A stretch of 64,000 nucleotides of DNA. Source: UBA8199 sp964507045 (GTDB lineage Bacteria; Verrucomicrobiota; Verrucomicrobiia; Limisphaerales; UBA8199). The translations under genes were made by a program, and so were the position numbers. Each line of letters opens with the position of its first letter. Position 1 is the first letter of the stretch. Below the pieces are notes generated by a model. It had not been told where the DNA came from, did no database searches, and saw nothing but the letters and a program-made list of their open reading frames with translations. The stretch is taken from the NCBI GenBank assembly GCA_964507045.1, contig CAZDOO010000021.1:3654-67653 (forward strand), read 5' to 3'. Shown here in pieces: positions 47,291 through 56,237 of the stretch.

Positions 47291-47482
47291 CGGGCAGGTT
47301 ACAGCCCCCGGGAGTCGGCGCATGCTGCCGACGCGCATCAAGCCGCCACCACCGGCATCGGCGCGCGGCAATTGACCTTGGCCGGGCGCCCAATACCGCA
47401 CACCCGTTCGCGGTTGCGTTCCAGCTTCACCGCTTCAAAACGCAGCAAAGAGGGCGGCAGCCCGCGGTTTCACCCCGATCCT

Positions 47483-48454
47483 TCACCGGGCAAAAATCCG
47501 GCGGATGACCTCCTCGATAGGGACTTCCTGAATGTCAATGTCGCTCACCGACAATTCGTCCAGCAGCGCCTTGCAAACTGGGATCACGCGGTCGCGCTTG
47601 ACCTTGAGTTGGACGCTGCCAAGGCTCTGGGCCACGACCTCGCCATACTTGCCCAATTCTTCACTGGAACATTTTGCTCCTCCCTCGCATTGGATGGTAA
47701 TCAGCTTGAAATCGGCAAAGCGGTCCACCACGTCGCTGAGCCGGCCATCGAAGAAGATCTTTCCGTGATCAATGATAATGACGCGCTCGCACAGCTCCTG
47801 AATGTCGGCCATGTAATGGCTGGTCAGGAGCATCGTGGTCCCCTGCTTCGCGTTGTGCTCCCGCAGAAACTCGCGCACGATCTTCTGCGACACCACATCC
47901 AGGCCGATGGTCGGTTCATCCAGGAACAGGACCTTCGGCCGGTGGAGCAGCGACGCGATCAATTCCATCTTCGTGCGTTCGCCCAGCGAGAGTTCGCGCA
48001 CGCTGACGTTGAGCTTGTCGCGCACGGCGAGCAGTTCGCTCATTTCGGTGACTGTCCGCTCCAACGTGGCGGCGGGGATGCCATAGATCCTGGCGTTCAA
48101 CTCCAGTGACTCCCGCGCAGGCAAGTCCCACCAAAGCTGGTTCTTCTGGCCCAGCAACAGCGCAAATTGCCGACGGTAGCCGTCATTCCGCTCCCACGGA
48201 ACATACCCCAACACACGCGCAGAGCCGCCGGTGGGATAGAGCAGCCCCGCTAGCATCTTCAGGGTAGTGGTCTTCCCCGCCCCGTTAGGGCCGAGAAAAC
48301 CGACCAGTTCCCCTGGTTGAATGGAAAAGCTGACATCCTTGACCGCCAGTGTCTGCTCGTATTTCCGGCGGAACAGGCCTCGCACCGCGCCGCCAAGGCC
48401 CGGCTCTTTCTTGTAGGTGCGAAATGCCTTGCTCAGGCCGCTGACTTCGATCAT
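47483..48454 (-). CDS. ABC-2 type transporter ATP-binding protein
   Basis: 323 aa from the ATG at 48454 (MIEVSGLSKAF); an upstream in-frame extension is not homologous. Walker A is GPNGAGKT at 55-62, then a Q-loop LLLGQKNQLWWDLP, signature LSLGERTK, Walker B VLFLDEPT, D-loop GLD and switch TSHYMAD. The C-terminal domain (about 230-323) matches those of ABC-2 exporters of unknown cargo. No permease gene is adjacent: dnaA lies upstream (129 nt away) and a converging hydrolase gene downstream. The membrane partner must be elsewhere. Confidence 0.85.
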   Translation of the reverse strand: MIEVSGLSKAFRTYKKEPGLGGAVRGLFRRKYEQTLAVKDVSFSIQPGELVGFLGPNGAGKTTTLKMLAGLLYPTGGSARVLGYVPWERNDGYRRQFALLLGQKNQLWWDLPARESLELNARIYGIPAATLERTVTEMSELLAVRDKLNVSVRELSLGERTKMELIASLLHRPKVLFLDEPTIGLDVVSQKIVREFLREHNAKQGTTMLLTSHYMADIQELCERVIIIDHGKIFFDGRLSDVVDRFADFKLITIQCEGGAKCSSEELGKYGEVVAQSLGSVQLKVKRDRVIPVCKALLDELSVSDIDIQEVPIEEVIRRIFAR

Positions 48455-48582
48455 TGGGGCAGTCACAAAACGTGTATCCTCGGCGCTCTCAGCGGACAAG
48501 GGCGTGGCGGTGTAAAGCCGAAACCCGAGGGGCGAAGGCCACAAAGTCCAATCGCCAGTCCCGGAGCGGGACCTCTGCACGC

Positions 48583-49983
48583 TCAGCGCATGAGCTGCTT
48601 TTCGAGGAGGCTGACGACCTGCCGGACATTGGAATCCACCTCCATGCGGTCCTTGACCAACCGGCAGGCATGGAGCACGGTCCCGTGGTCACGGCCGCCA
48701 AAGGCATCGCCAATCGCGCTCAACGAGTTCTCCGTCATCTGGCGCGACAGAAACATCGCCACCTGGCGGGGAAAGGCAATACTTTCGGGCCGGCGCCGAC
48801 TGGTCATATCCGCCAAGCGAATGTCAAAGTGTTCAGCCACCCGCTTCTGAATGACCTCGATGTTGACTGAGAACCGGCCTTCCTCATTGAGGACTTCCCG
48901 CAACAGGCTTTCCACCATTTCGAGGCTGAGCTTCTTGCCGGTCAGCGCCGCATAAGAGGCCACGCGAATGAGCGCCCCTTCCAACCGGCGGATGTTCGCG
49001 CGAATGCGGTTGGCCAGGAACTGCATGATTTCTTCCGGCAGTTGCACGCCCATGATCTGCGCCTTCTTCTGCAGAATCGCCAGGCGCGTCTCAACATCGG
49101 GTGGCTGCACATCCGCGACCAGCCCCCACTCGAAGCGCGACATCAGCCGATGCTCCAGGTTCTCAATCTCGCTGGCGGGCCGGTCGCAGGTCAGCACGAT
49201 CTGCTTGTGCGCCTCGTGCAAGGCATTGAAGGTGTGAAAGAATTCTTCCTGGATCCGCTCTTTGCCCGCCAGAAACTGAACATCGTCAATGAGCAGCACG
49301 TCCGTCTGCCGGTACTTCTTGCGGAAGCGGGCAAGCTGGTTGTTCTGGATGCCATCAATGTATTCGTTAGTGAACCGCTCGGACGACACGTAGGCCACCC
49401 GCGCCCCTCTCCGGCCCGCCACAACATGCTGTCCGATGGCATGCAGCAGATGCGTCTTGCCCAGCCCCACCCCACTGTAGAGGTAGAGCGGGTTGTAGGC
49501 CTTGGCCGGCGCCTGCGCCACCGCCAGGGCGGCGGCATAGGCAAAGTTGTTGTTGCTGCCGACCACAAAAGTATCGAACGTGTTCTTCGGGTTGAAACCC
49601 AGCTCATGGCTGCTTGAGTTTCGCTCCGACACAGGCTCGGCAGCTTTCTTCCTGGGCGGGACCGACTGGAGCTGCGGCACCACGGCACTGCCCCCCGCTG
49701 CCACCTTAAACTTGATCTGTAATTGCCGACCAGACGCAACCCCCATCACGTCCTGCAACAGCCCCATGTAGTTGTCCTTGAGCCAGACCTCGCAAAAATC
49801 ATTGGCCACCTCCAAGGTGATGCTGTTGTTCTCCTGCGAACAAGCACGCAAGGGGGCAAACCAAAGATTGAAGATGTCCGCGCTCAACATGGAGCGAAGT
49901 TGCTCCCGTGCCGCATTCCAGATTCTGTCTGCGGAAGCTTGCATTTTGGTCCCAAAAGCCCGGTTTTCGGGCAATTTATTCAC
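48583..49983 (-). CDS. dnaA: Chromosomal replication initiator DnaA
   Basis: 466 aa from a GTG at 49981-49983; an ATG at 49944 (MQASADRIWN) is an equally plausible start and has GGGA upstream. Domain I covers about 14-95, a Pro/Ser-rich linker 100-128, AAA+ domain III 130-345 with Walker A GVGLGKTH (171-178) and Walker B LLIDDVQF (230-237), and DNA-binding domain IV closes with GGRDHGTVLHACR. DnaA binds origin boxes and opens the duplex. dnaN is not beside it. The upstream 360 nt contain a DnaA box and an A+T-rich stretch, and could hold the origin or autoregulatory sites. Confidence 0.96.
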   Translation of the reverse strand: MNKLPENRAFGTKMQASADRIWNAAREQLRSMLSADIFNLWFAPLRACSQENNSITLEVANDFCEVWLKDNYMGLLQDVMGVASGRQLQIKFKVAAGGSAVVPQLQSVPPRKKAAEPVSERNSSSHELGFNPKNTFDTFVVGSNNNFAYAAALAVAQAPAKAYNPLYLYSGVGLGKTHLLHAIGQHVVAGRRGARVAYVSSERFTNEYIDGIQNNQLARFRKKYRQTDVLLIDDVQFLAGKERIQEEFFHTFNALHEAHKQIVLTCDRPASEIENLEHRLMSRFEWGLVADVQPPDVETRLAILQKKAQIMGVQLPEEIMQFLANRIRANIRRLEGALIRVASYAALTGKKLSLEMVESLLREVLNEEGRFSVNIEVIQKRVAEHFDIRLADMTSRRRPESIAFPRQVAMFLSRQMTENSLSAIGDAFGGRDHGTVLHACRLVKDRMEVDSNVRQVVSLLEKQLMR

Positions 49984-50346
49984 TTAGCCACTTACCGCAC
50001 TCTAGATACTGGCCTCAGCGCTTGCTTGTGCTCCCAAACCCGCTCCACACCGACAAAAATGATGTTTCATACCCAGGCTTCCATTCTGCTTAAACACATT
50101 AAACGCTTTAAACCATTGAAAATACGTGACTTACAACCACACTCCGCTCGGGCTGCCAGCCCAACTCATTCGCAACCCAACTGAACGAGGCCAGACTGCT
50201 GCCTCGGACGATGTTTCTAGGCAATGCCGCCCACAGTTGCGAGGACAACATATTAACTCTTATTAACGAGTTATTCACAGGCCGGCTTCCACCAATAAAA
50301 TCAGGCTCTTGCGCTGCTTTTCCCCGGGAATCAGCGGTCAGTGCGC
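49976..50346. other. A+T-rich region upstream of dnaA, candidate origin
   Basis: Between dnaA and glnB there is no credible gene. TTATTCACA at 50271-50279 matches the DnaA-box consensus, and TTATTCACT at 49976-49984 is one base off. An A+T-rich stretch lies at about 50050-50135 (runs such as CTTAAACACATTAAACGC). Only one perfect box is seen, so this may be just the dnaA regulatory region. Confidence 0.3.
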
Positions 50347-50685
50347 CTAAACCGCCTGCTCCCCGGTTTCTTCAGTACGAATGCGAATCGCGTTCTCGAT
50401 CGTGCTGACAAAAACTTTTCCATCGCCGATCTTGCCGGTCTTGGCCGCTTTGACGATCGCCTCGACAGCGGGCGCTACGTGGCTGTCCCCCAGAACGACC
50501 TCGATCTTTATCTTCGGCAGGAAATCCACGGTGTATTCGCTGCCGCGATAAATCTCAGTGTGGCCCTTCTGCCGGCCGAACCCCTTTACCTCCGAAACAG
50601 TCATGCCTTCGACGCCCAAGCCTGACAGTGCCTCTTTGACATCCTCCAGCTTGAAAGGTTTGATGATGGCCTCAATCTTTTTCAT
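50347..50685 (-). CDS. glnB: Nitrogen regulatory protein P-II
   Basis: 112 aa, starting MKKIEAIIKPFKLEDVKEAL. The T-loop is intact, including Y51 (GSEYTVDF), the uridylylation site in the family, and Q39 in GRQKGH, which binds 2-oxoglutarate. The C-terminal RIRTEETGEQAV is standard. P-II senses ATP/ADP and 2-oxoglutarate and controls glutamine synthetase regulation or ammonium transport. No amtB or glnA is adjacent. GlnB and GlnK cannot be separated by sequence alone here. Confidence 0.92.
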   Translation of the reverse strand: MKKIEAIIKPFKLEDVKEALSGLGVEGMTVSEVKGFGRQKGHTEIYRGSEYTVDFLPKIKIEVVLGDSHVAPAVEAIVKAAKTGKIGDGKVFVSTIENAIRIRTEETGEQAV

Positions 50686-50711
50686 GTCATGCTTCTGCTT
50701 TGTGGTATGAG

Positions 50712-50739
50712 ATTCTAGCAACCGATGTGAGGCTGTAAA
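50712..50739 (-). promoter_or_regulatory. Promoter of glnB
   Basis: On the minus strand, TTTACA (50734-50739), a 16-nt spacer and TAGAAT (50712-50717), about 26 nt upstream of the glnB ATG. No sigma-54 GG-N10-GC element is seen nearby. Confidence 0.5.
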
Positions 50740-50936
50740 CAGGAATGTTGCAGAAATCTTTCCGACTTTCCGACCAACCAGCAATCCGCTCGCTTCCGTG
50801 CTTGCAGGTTGGCCGGAATGAGAAGTGCAGCAGCAGCGAGCGTGCTCAGGTTTCACCCAACCATGCTTTCCGCAGCGAAGCGGGGCCCAACAACAAATCA
50901 GTTGCCCTCCTGGCCAAGGCCGGGCATCTGTGAGGC

Positions 50937-52001
50937 ATGTGTTATCACAAATTGCTGGCCATGCTAATGGCATTGGCGCCTTCGCTGCTTTTGACCAGTT
51001 GCACAAGTTATCGCTCCCGCCCTGCGCTTAAGCTTCAGACCGGTGAATCGGCCGTGCTCGTAGGTGAGGAGCCGGCGAGCCTTGTTTTTGCCCCGCGCCT
51101 TTCCAAGCCCGTCCGTGTCCGCAATACGTATCGCGACGGACTGCCGCAGACGATTCATTACGTTCCGGGGCGGGATTACCTGCTGGAGGCCCAAGGCCGG
51201 ATACGGCGGACACCCGGCTCGCGCATCCCAAACTTCGGAACCAACCTGCTCTACGGCAAAGAAGATTTCCGGCACGAACGATTTCCGGGCTATGGCAATA
51301 TGCCGTTCTTTGTCTATGTGGATTACGCGCATTCCGAGAAATGGAAGGTGCCACCAGCAAAGCCCGGCCTGGGCGCGGTGCAATTGCCACATACGCAGCA
51401 CAAGCTGCGCGCCGGCCAGCAGGTGCGTATCGTGGCGTTCGGCGACAGCATCACCGCAGGCGGAGAAGCCTCGGAGCCGGGATTGATCTTCTGGGAACGC
51501 TGGGCAGCCGTCTTGCGAGCCAGATACCCGCGCGCCAGCATCGAAACCACCAACAGCGCAACCGGCGGCGACACGACGGTGCAGGGCCTGCAGCGATTGC
51601 GGGAGAAAGTGCTGCAACAGCAGCCCGATCTGGTGTTGATCGGCTTCGGCATGAACGACCACAACCGCGAAGGGTTTGGTGTGCCAGTGGAGGCCTTCGC
51701 CGCGAACTTGCGAACCATGATTGCGCAGATTCGGGCCGAGACTGGCGCCGAGATTGTGCTGTTTTCCGCCTTTCCACCGAATCCGAACTGGCATTACGGC
51801 TCACACAACATGGAGGCTTACGCAGATGCAACCGAACGCGTGGCGCGGGAGGAGCGCTGCGCCTTCGCCGATGTGTATCATCTCTGGATGACTGTCGCCG
51901 ACCGGAAGAAGCCGGAAGACCTCCTGGGCAATAATATCAACCATCCTAACGACTTCGGGCATTGGATCTACCTCCAGGCTTTGGAGGCAATCGGTCTGTA
52001 G
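50937..52001 (+). CDS. SGNH/GDSL-family hydrolase lipoprotein
   Basis: 354 aa. A lipobox LLTSC puts the lipidated cysteine at residue 22. After an N-terminal region of about 140 residues (no recognised family), the SGNH core shows VAFGDSITAG (catalytic S171), SATGGDT, GFGMNDHN and a terminal NNINHPNDFGH with the Asp/His pair. These are the four family blocks. Members are esterases or O-acetyl-carbohydrate hydrolases; here a lipoprotein on the periplasmic side or outer membrane is likely. The specific substrate is unknown. Confidence 0.82.
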   Translation: MCYHKLLAMLMALAPSLLLTSCTSYRSRPALKLQTGESAVLVGEEPASLVFAPRLSKPVRVRNTYRDGLPQTIHYVPGRDYLLEAQGRIRRTPGSRIPNFGTNLLYGKEDFRHERFPGYGNMPFFVYVDYAHSEKWKVPPAKPGLGAVQLPHTQHKLRAGQQVRIVAFGDSITAGGEASEPGLIFWERWAAVLRARYPRASIETTNSATGGDTTVQGLQRLREKVLQQQPDLVLIGFGMNDHNREGFGVPVEAFAANLRTMIAQIRAETGAEIVLFSAFPPNPNWHYGSHNMEAYADATERVAREERCAFADVYHLWMTVADRKKPEDLLGNNINHPNDFGHWIYLQALEAIGL

Positions 52002-52076
52002 AACGCCATCCGTTGCTCGCCTGCGGCCATCAAATGCGCATTGCCAGTCGGGGCCAAGTGCGGTGATGATTAGCTC

Positions 52077-52376
52077 ATGCACGCAACACCTCTTACTGTG
52101 ATCGCGCAATTCAAAGCCAAGCCGGGCAAGGAAAGCCAGGTGCGCCAAGAACTGCTCTCGCTGCTCGCCCCGAGCCGCAAGGACGCCGGGTGCCTCAATT
52201 ACGACCTGCACCAGGCGCTGGATAATCCCGCCCTGTTCGTGTTCCACGAGAACTGGGCCAGCAAGGCGCACTTGGATGCGCATTTGCAGAAGGCCGCGTT
52301 GCAGGCGGTGCTCACCAGAGTTGGGTTACTGGTCGCCGAACCGCCCCAAGTCACGCTTTGGGAGAAGATCGGTTGA
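52077..52376 (+). CDS. Antibiotic biosynthesis monooxygenase (ABM) domain protein
   Basis: 99 aa forming one ferredoxin-like ABM domain: LTVIAQFKAKPGKESQVRQEL, then EDAGCLNYDLHQ-type strand (here KDAGCLNYDLH), FVFHENWASKAHLDAHL and a final VTLWEKI. YgiN-like members act on quinones; many are unassigned. It is presumably cytoplasmic and dimeric. It is 75 nt after the SGNH lipoprotein gene. Confidence 0.8.
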   Translation: MHATPLTVIAQFKAKPGKESQVRQELLSLLAPSRKDAGCLNYDLHQALDNPALFVFHENWASKAHLDAHLQKAALQAVLTRVGLLVAEPPQVTLWEKIG

Positions 52377-52427
52377 TTCCAACCTGGGCGCCGGCGAGCG
52401 CATCAACTCACCCGCAGCTAAGAGCCC

Positions 52428-53021
52428 GTGTCACCCGAGACCCATCTGCTGGCCAGTTGGATCATCGCCGCCAAGACCACCAACAACCCGCGTGATTGCC
52501 GGCTCGTCACAATGGCGGGCATCCTGCCGGACGCTGATGGTCTGGGGCTAATGGTGGACCTGGCATGCGGGTGGTTAGGCTGGAAACAAACTTACCTCTA
52601 CGAACACTACCACCATTACCTCCTGCACGGCGCGGCTGGTGGCATTCTGACTGCGGCACTAATGGTTTGCTTTGCGCGCCAACGCTGGCGCGTTGCCCTG
52701 CTCACGCTGCTGGTCTTCCACCTGCACCTGCTCTGCGACTTCGTCGGTTCGCGCGGTCCATCCCCCGAAGACCTCTGGGCGATCTTCTATTTCGGCCCGT
52801 TCGACAAGGACCCGATGTGGGTTTGGAGAGGCCAGTGGCGACTGGACGGCTGGATCAATCGCTACTTGACCGTGGGGTTGTTCTTATGGGCACTGTGGCT
52901 GCCCGTGCGCTTGGGCCATTCGGTCGTGGGCGTCTTTAGCGCGTCTGCGGATCGGGCGGTCGTCAGCGTGCTGCGCAAATGGCACGGCGCCTGGATGCAC
53001 GAGAGATTACCCGGATCGTGA
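52428..53021 (+). CDS. YdjM-like membrane-bound metal-dependent hydrolase family protein
   Basis: 197 aa with a GTG start (52428). It contains the histidine/aspartate motifs of this family: ETHLLASWIIA, GILPDADGLG, YEHYHHYLLHG and HLHLLCDFVGSRG. Hydrophobic segments at about 65-85, 88-100 and 145-162 suggest a membrane protein. The family is predicted to be a metal-dependent hydrolase but the activity is not settled. It runs in the same direction as the ABM gene. Confidence 0.75.
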   Translation: MSPETHLLASWIIAAKTTNNPRDCRLVTMAGILPDADGLGLMVDLACGWLGWKQTYLYEHYHHYLLHGAAGGILTAALMVCFARQRWRVALLTLLVFHLHLLCDFVGSRGPSPEDLWAIFYFGPFDKDPMWVWRGQWRLDGWINRYLTVGLFLWALWLPVRLGHSVVGVFSASADRAVVSVLRKWHGAWMHERLPGS

Positions 53022-53108
53022 ACCGCGCTGGCGGAATGCGGCTGGCGAGCCTTCAAGGCCGGCTGCAAGTCAGCGCTCCGGACGCCACGCTCTGGAGCTT
53101 TGGGCGGC

Positions 53109-54146
53109 CTACCGCGCGCTCACGCGCAAGCCATACTTCTCCGGCGCCTTGGCGAACGACATCATCCCTTGCTCCGCCTTCGCGCCCACGTAAGGGTCAT
53201 TGCTGATAAGGATGTTCCCGTCCAAGTCGAGGTAATCGCACAGCTCAGCCAGGTGCGCGGCGGCGCTGATGAGAATGCTGCTCTCGATCATGCAGCCCAG
53301 CATAGTCTTCAGCCCGGCCTTGCGCGCCGCCGACAGCGCCTCAAAGCCCCCGCTAATGCCTCCCGACTTGGCCAGCTTCACGTTCACCGCGTGGAAACAT
53401 TCCGCCACTTGTGCCACGTCTTTGGCCAGGTGATACGACTCGTCTGCCATGATCGGCAGCGGCGAGCGTTGCTTGAGCCAGATCCAATCCTTGACGGGCG
53501 TGGCCGCCGGCATGGGCTGTTCGATGAACTCGATGTGCCCATCCTTGGCCAGCCACTCGATCATCTCCAGCGCGTGCTCCTTGGTCTTCCAGCCTTCGTT
53601 AGCGTCCACGCGCACCGTCTTCGCAGGTGCGACTTCGCGCAATGCCTGCACGTTCTCCTTATCGCCCGCCACCCCGACTTTCATCTTCAATACGGGGTAT
53701 GCTTCCGCCTCGAGCACCTTCTTGCGAATCACGTCCGGCTTGTCTATCCCAATAGTAAAGGACGACACATGCTGGTTCTCCCGAAAGCCCAGTTCCAAGT
53801 AATCATAAATCGCCTTCTTCGCCCGTTTGGCTGCGCCATCGAGCAGGGCGATGTTAAGCGCACACTTGGCGGCCATATCGTGCTCCGAGAGCGTGTCCAG
53901 ATACACCATGCTGCCCTCGACGTCATTGAACGAGAGCCCGCGCGCATCCACTTTCTTCAGGAACGCCTCCACCGTCTCCAGCGACTCCCGGTAGCGGGAA
54001 ATGGGCGCCGCCTCACCCCAGCCGGCCGTGCCGTCGGCCCCGATCAACTCGACCATCAGGGTGTTGGAAACATTCGTGCCGGTGCCCCGGGCAATCGCCC
54101 AGGTATGAGTCATTTGCAACTCCAGACGTTTGAAGCTTAGTTTCAC
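53109..54146 (-). CDS. Dipeptide epimerase (enolase superfamily, L-Ala-D/L-Glu epimerase type)
   Basis: 345 aa. The muconate-lactonizing-enzyme subgroup layout is clear: K154-K156 in LKMKVG, metal ligands D181 (VRVDANEGW), E209 (EFIEQP) and D235 (MADES), the second acid/base lysine K260 in KLAKSGG, and a specificity signature GCMIESS plus DLDGN. This DxD-bearing type epimerises dipeptides such as L-Ala-D-Glu during murein peptide recycling. That would fit the nearby DmpA-type aminopeptidase, though the two are not in one operon. Cytoplasmic. Confidence 0.85.
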   Translation of the reverse strand: MKLSFKRLELQMTHTWAIARGTGTNVSNTLMVELIGADGTAGWGEAAPISRYRESLETVEAFLKKVDARGLSFNDVEGSMVYLDTLSEHDMAAKCALNIALLDGAAKRAKKAIYDYLELGFRENQHVSSFTIGIDKPDVIRKKVLEAEAYPVLKMKVGVAGDKENVQALREVAPAKTVRVDANEGWKTKEHALEMIEWLAKDGHIEFIEQPMPAATPVKDWIWLKQRSPLPIMADESYHLAKDVAQVAECFHAVNVKLAKSGGISGGFEALSAARKAGLKTMLGCMIESSILISAAAHLAELCDYLDLDGNILISNDPYVGAKAEQGMMSFAKAPEKYGLRVSAR

Positions 54147-54251
54147 GGCGCAAACGAAACCCTAAAACCGTCCCGGAAGCAATATCCTTGTTGCGGTAAA
54201 CTGCACAATTCCCTTTGCATTTATGGCCATTCAGGGCAAGTTGAAGCAACG

Positions 54252-54857
54252 ATGGATCCCGAACCAGCACCTGATGCAGGAAGCGTAACGCCTGAGCCGT
54301 CTGCGGCTTCGCAACGTCCGCGACGCGGGCGGCGGGGCAGACGCGGTGGTCGCGGACGAGGCCGGCATTCCGCCGAAACCCCGGCACAGCAGCCACCCTC
54401 GTCTCCGGACGAGGCTGCCCACTCCGAACAACCCCGCGCGGAAGCTCTCCCTGGCGCGCCGGCGACGGGGGTTGCCCCACCAGAAGTTGTCGAACAACTC
54501 CCTGACCAAGCCGGTCGCCAAGCCGCCGCCCCCGGGGAAGAAGAGTTCCGAAGCGCAAGGCGTGAACGTGGCCCGGCCAGGGGTACCCCAGTCCAGCACG
54601 AACCACCTCCTCCTCCGCGCCCACCCCGCGAGTTCCGCCCTGCCACCCCACTGGCAGTCACGCAGGCCATCGAAGAAGTCAATCAGATCATCGAGACACT
54701 CCGCACGACGCTTACCGAAATGGAGGACGTGCTGGAGACCCTGGAACTGGCCGAACGCCAGAAGATCGCAGACGAGCAGGAAATCGAGACCCTTCGCCGC
54801 AGCCTGCGCCAGTTGCATCGGCCTCGGGACGTGGGTCAACCGCACTCGCGGCACTGA
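54252..54857 (+). CDS. RG-rich coiled-coil protein of unknown function
   Basis: 201 aa, no family recognised. Residues about 20-40 are a basic RGR/RGG tract (QRPRRGRRGRRGGRGRGRH), suggesting RNA or nucleic-acid binding. A Pro/Ala/Gln/Glu-rich low-complexity linker follows (40-130). The C-terminus (about 137-190) is a strongly predicted coiled coil (AIEEVNQIIETL...EMEDVLETLELAERQKI). The combination and the regular heptads argue that this frame is real even though opposite-strand frames are also open. It is divergent from the dipeptide epimerase. Confidence 0.6.
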   Translation: MDPEPAPDAGSVTPEPSAASQRPRRGRRGRRGGRGRGRHSAETPAQQPPSSPDEAAHSEQPRAEALPGAPATGVAPPEVVEQLPDQAGRQAAAPGEEEFRSARRERGPARGTPVQHEPPPPPRPPREFRPATPLAVTQAIEEVNQIIETLRTTLTEMEDVLETLELAERQKIADEQEIETLRRSLRQLHRPRDVGQPHSRH

Positions 54858-54992
54858 AAACTCGTTCCCGTTCGCAGAACACAAGCGATACATCTCCTCC
54901 TATCGCCGCATCCCCCCCGAAGCCTGGACCTTTGGCACGGGTTCAGGTCAGCGGGCCTGGTGATTTCTCCTGCAGTGGCTGCGGCTTGGCCC

Positions 54993-56237
54993 TCACTTTG
55001 ACTTCGACGGCGGCGCGCAATTCTGGCTGAGGGCGCCTGCTTGCCGGAGCAGCTCCAAGGCGCGTGCCAGTGGAAGCGCTTGCACTGTGCCCTTAAATCC
55101 CCGGGTGGTCGTGGCCCGGAACAGCGAGTTGTAAATCGCCTCTTCCGTCGCTTCCGCCACGGCCTGAAAGAGGGGGGACATTTCATCGTTGGCAAGCTCC
55201 GCCACCCGGTGAATGGATTCGCCGCGACGACGACGGCTTTCCGCGGCGGTAGAGAAGGCGATGACGTAATCGCCCGAGCCGTTGGCCAGGTTTGAGCCGG
55301 TGCGTGCCAAACCGACAATGGCCCGCGAGGCCAGCCGCTCCAGGGGCCGCGCGCCTAACGGCGCATCGGTCGCCACGACGATCATAATGCTGCCGTCACC
55401 TGAGTTGCCGGCGGGGAGATCACCGGCCGGCGCGGCGGCCAGCACCGCCGTCCCTTTGGCCGCCGGCCCGGATGCCTGCGGTCCCAGCTCGCGCCCGACC
55501 CGCACACCGTTGATGGTCAGATCGCCGCCGAAATTGCTCTGCACAAGCACGCCCACAGTGTGGCCGCCTTGCTTTGCCGGCAGCTTGCGCGAACTGGTGC
55601 CAATGCCCCCTTTCCAACCAAACGCCACCGTGCCTGTGCCGGCTCCCACGGCACCTTCCTCGACAGGGCCATTGGTGGCGCTTTCCAGCGCGCGGACAAC
55701 CAGCTCCGGTCGGATGGGGCGGGCGCGGATGTCGTTAAGAAACCCGTCATTGGTTTCGCCCACCAGCGGGTTGATGGAACGGACCTCTTTCATATCCGGT
55801 TGAGCCAGCAGCCAGGCCACCAGCGCATCCGCCACTTGCCAGACGCTCAGCGTTGAAGTCAGCAGAATCGGCGTCTCCAGCTCGCCCAGTTCCCGCACCT
55901 GCGTCACCCCGAGCAACTTTCCAAAGCCATTCCCCACATGAATGGCAGCCGGCACCCGCTCCTCAAAGAGATTGCCCGCGTGCGGCATAATCGCCGTAAC
56001 CCCCGTGCGGATCGAATTCCCCTGCCGCAGCGTCGCCTGCCCCACCCGGACCCCCGCCACGTCGGTAATCGCGTTCAAAGGCCCGGTCGGCAGCGAACCG
56101 ACGATTACACCCGCCTGGCGCGCGCGGGGACGATCCGGTGAAGTCTCGCTATGAATGGGCATGGCAGACATGACAGATAGGGCGATTACGGCCAATTGTT
56201 TAAATGGAAAGCTGCCCGGCATCGTCATGGTCTGCAC
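54993..56237 (-). CDS. P1 family peptidase (DmpA-type aminopeptidase), exported
   Basis: 414 aa with an N-terminal signal (FPFKQLAVIALSVMSAMPIHS). Core signatures: GPLNAITDVAGVRVGQ, TGVTAIMPH, IHVGNGFGK, GETNDGFLND and GAVGAGTGTVAFGWKGGIG. The autoprocessing nucleophile is S283 in SGDGSIMIV: in DmpA and BapA enzymes the chain is cut just before this residue, and the new N-terminal serine is catalytic. Members remove D- or beta-linked N-terminal residues. The ATG at 56237 or 56228 fits. Possibly periplasmic. Confidence 0.85.
   Translation of the reverse strand: MQTMTMPGSFPFKQLAVIALSVMSAMPIHSETSPDRPRARQAGVIVGSLPTGPLNAITDVAGVRVGQATLRQGNSIRTGVTAIMPHAGNLFEERVPAAIHVGNGFGKLLGVTQVRELGELETPILLTSTLSVWQVADALVAWLLAQPDMKEVRSINPLVGETNDGFLNDIRARPIRPELVVRALESATNGPVEEGAVGAGTGTVAFGWKGGIGTSSRKLPAKQGGHTVGVLVQSNFGGDLTINGVRVGRELGPQASGPAAKGTAVLAAAPAGDLPAGNSGDGSIMIVVATDAPLGARPLERLASRAIVGLARTGSNLANGSGDYVIAFSTAAESRRRRGESIHRVAELANDEMSPLFQAVAEATEEAIYNSLFRATTTRGFKGTVQALPLARALELLRQAGALSQNCAPPSKSK

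Noticed and set aside
54231..54893. Overlapping minus-strand frames opposite the RG/coiled-coil gene
   Set aside because: Their products are Arg/Gly/Trp-rich without structure; only the plus-strand frame shows a coiled coil.
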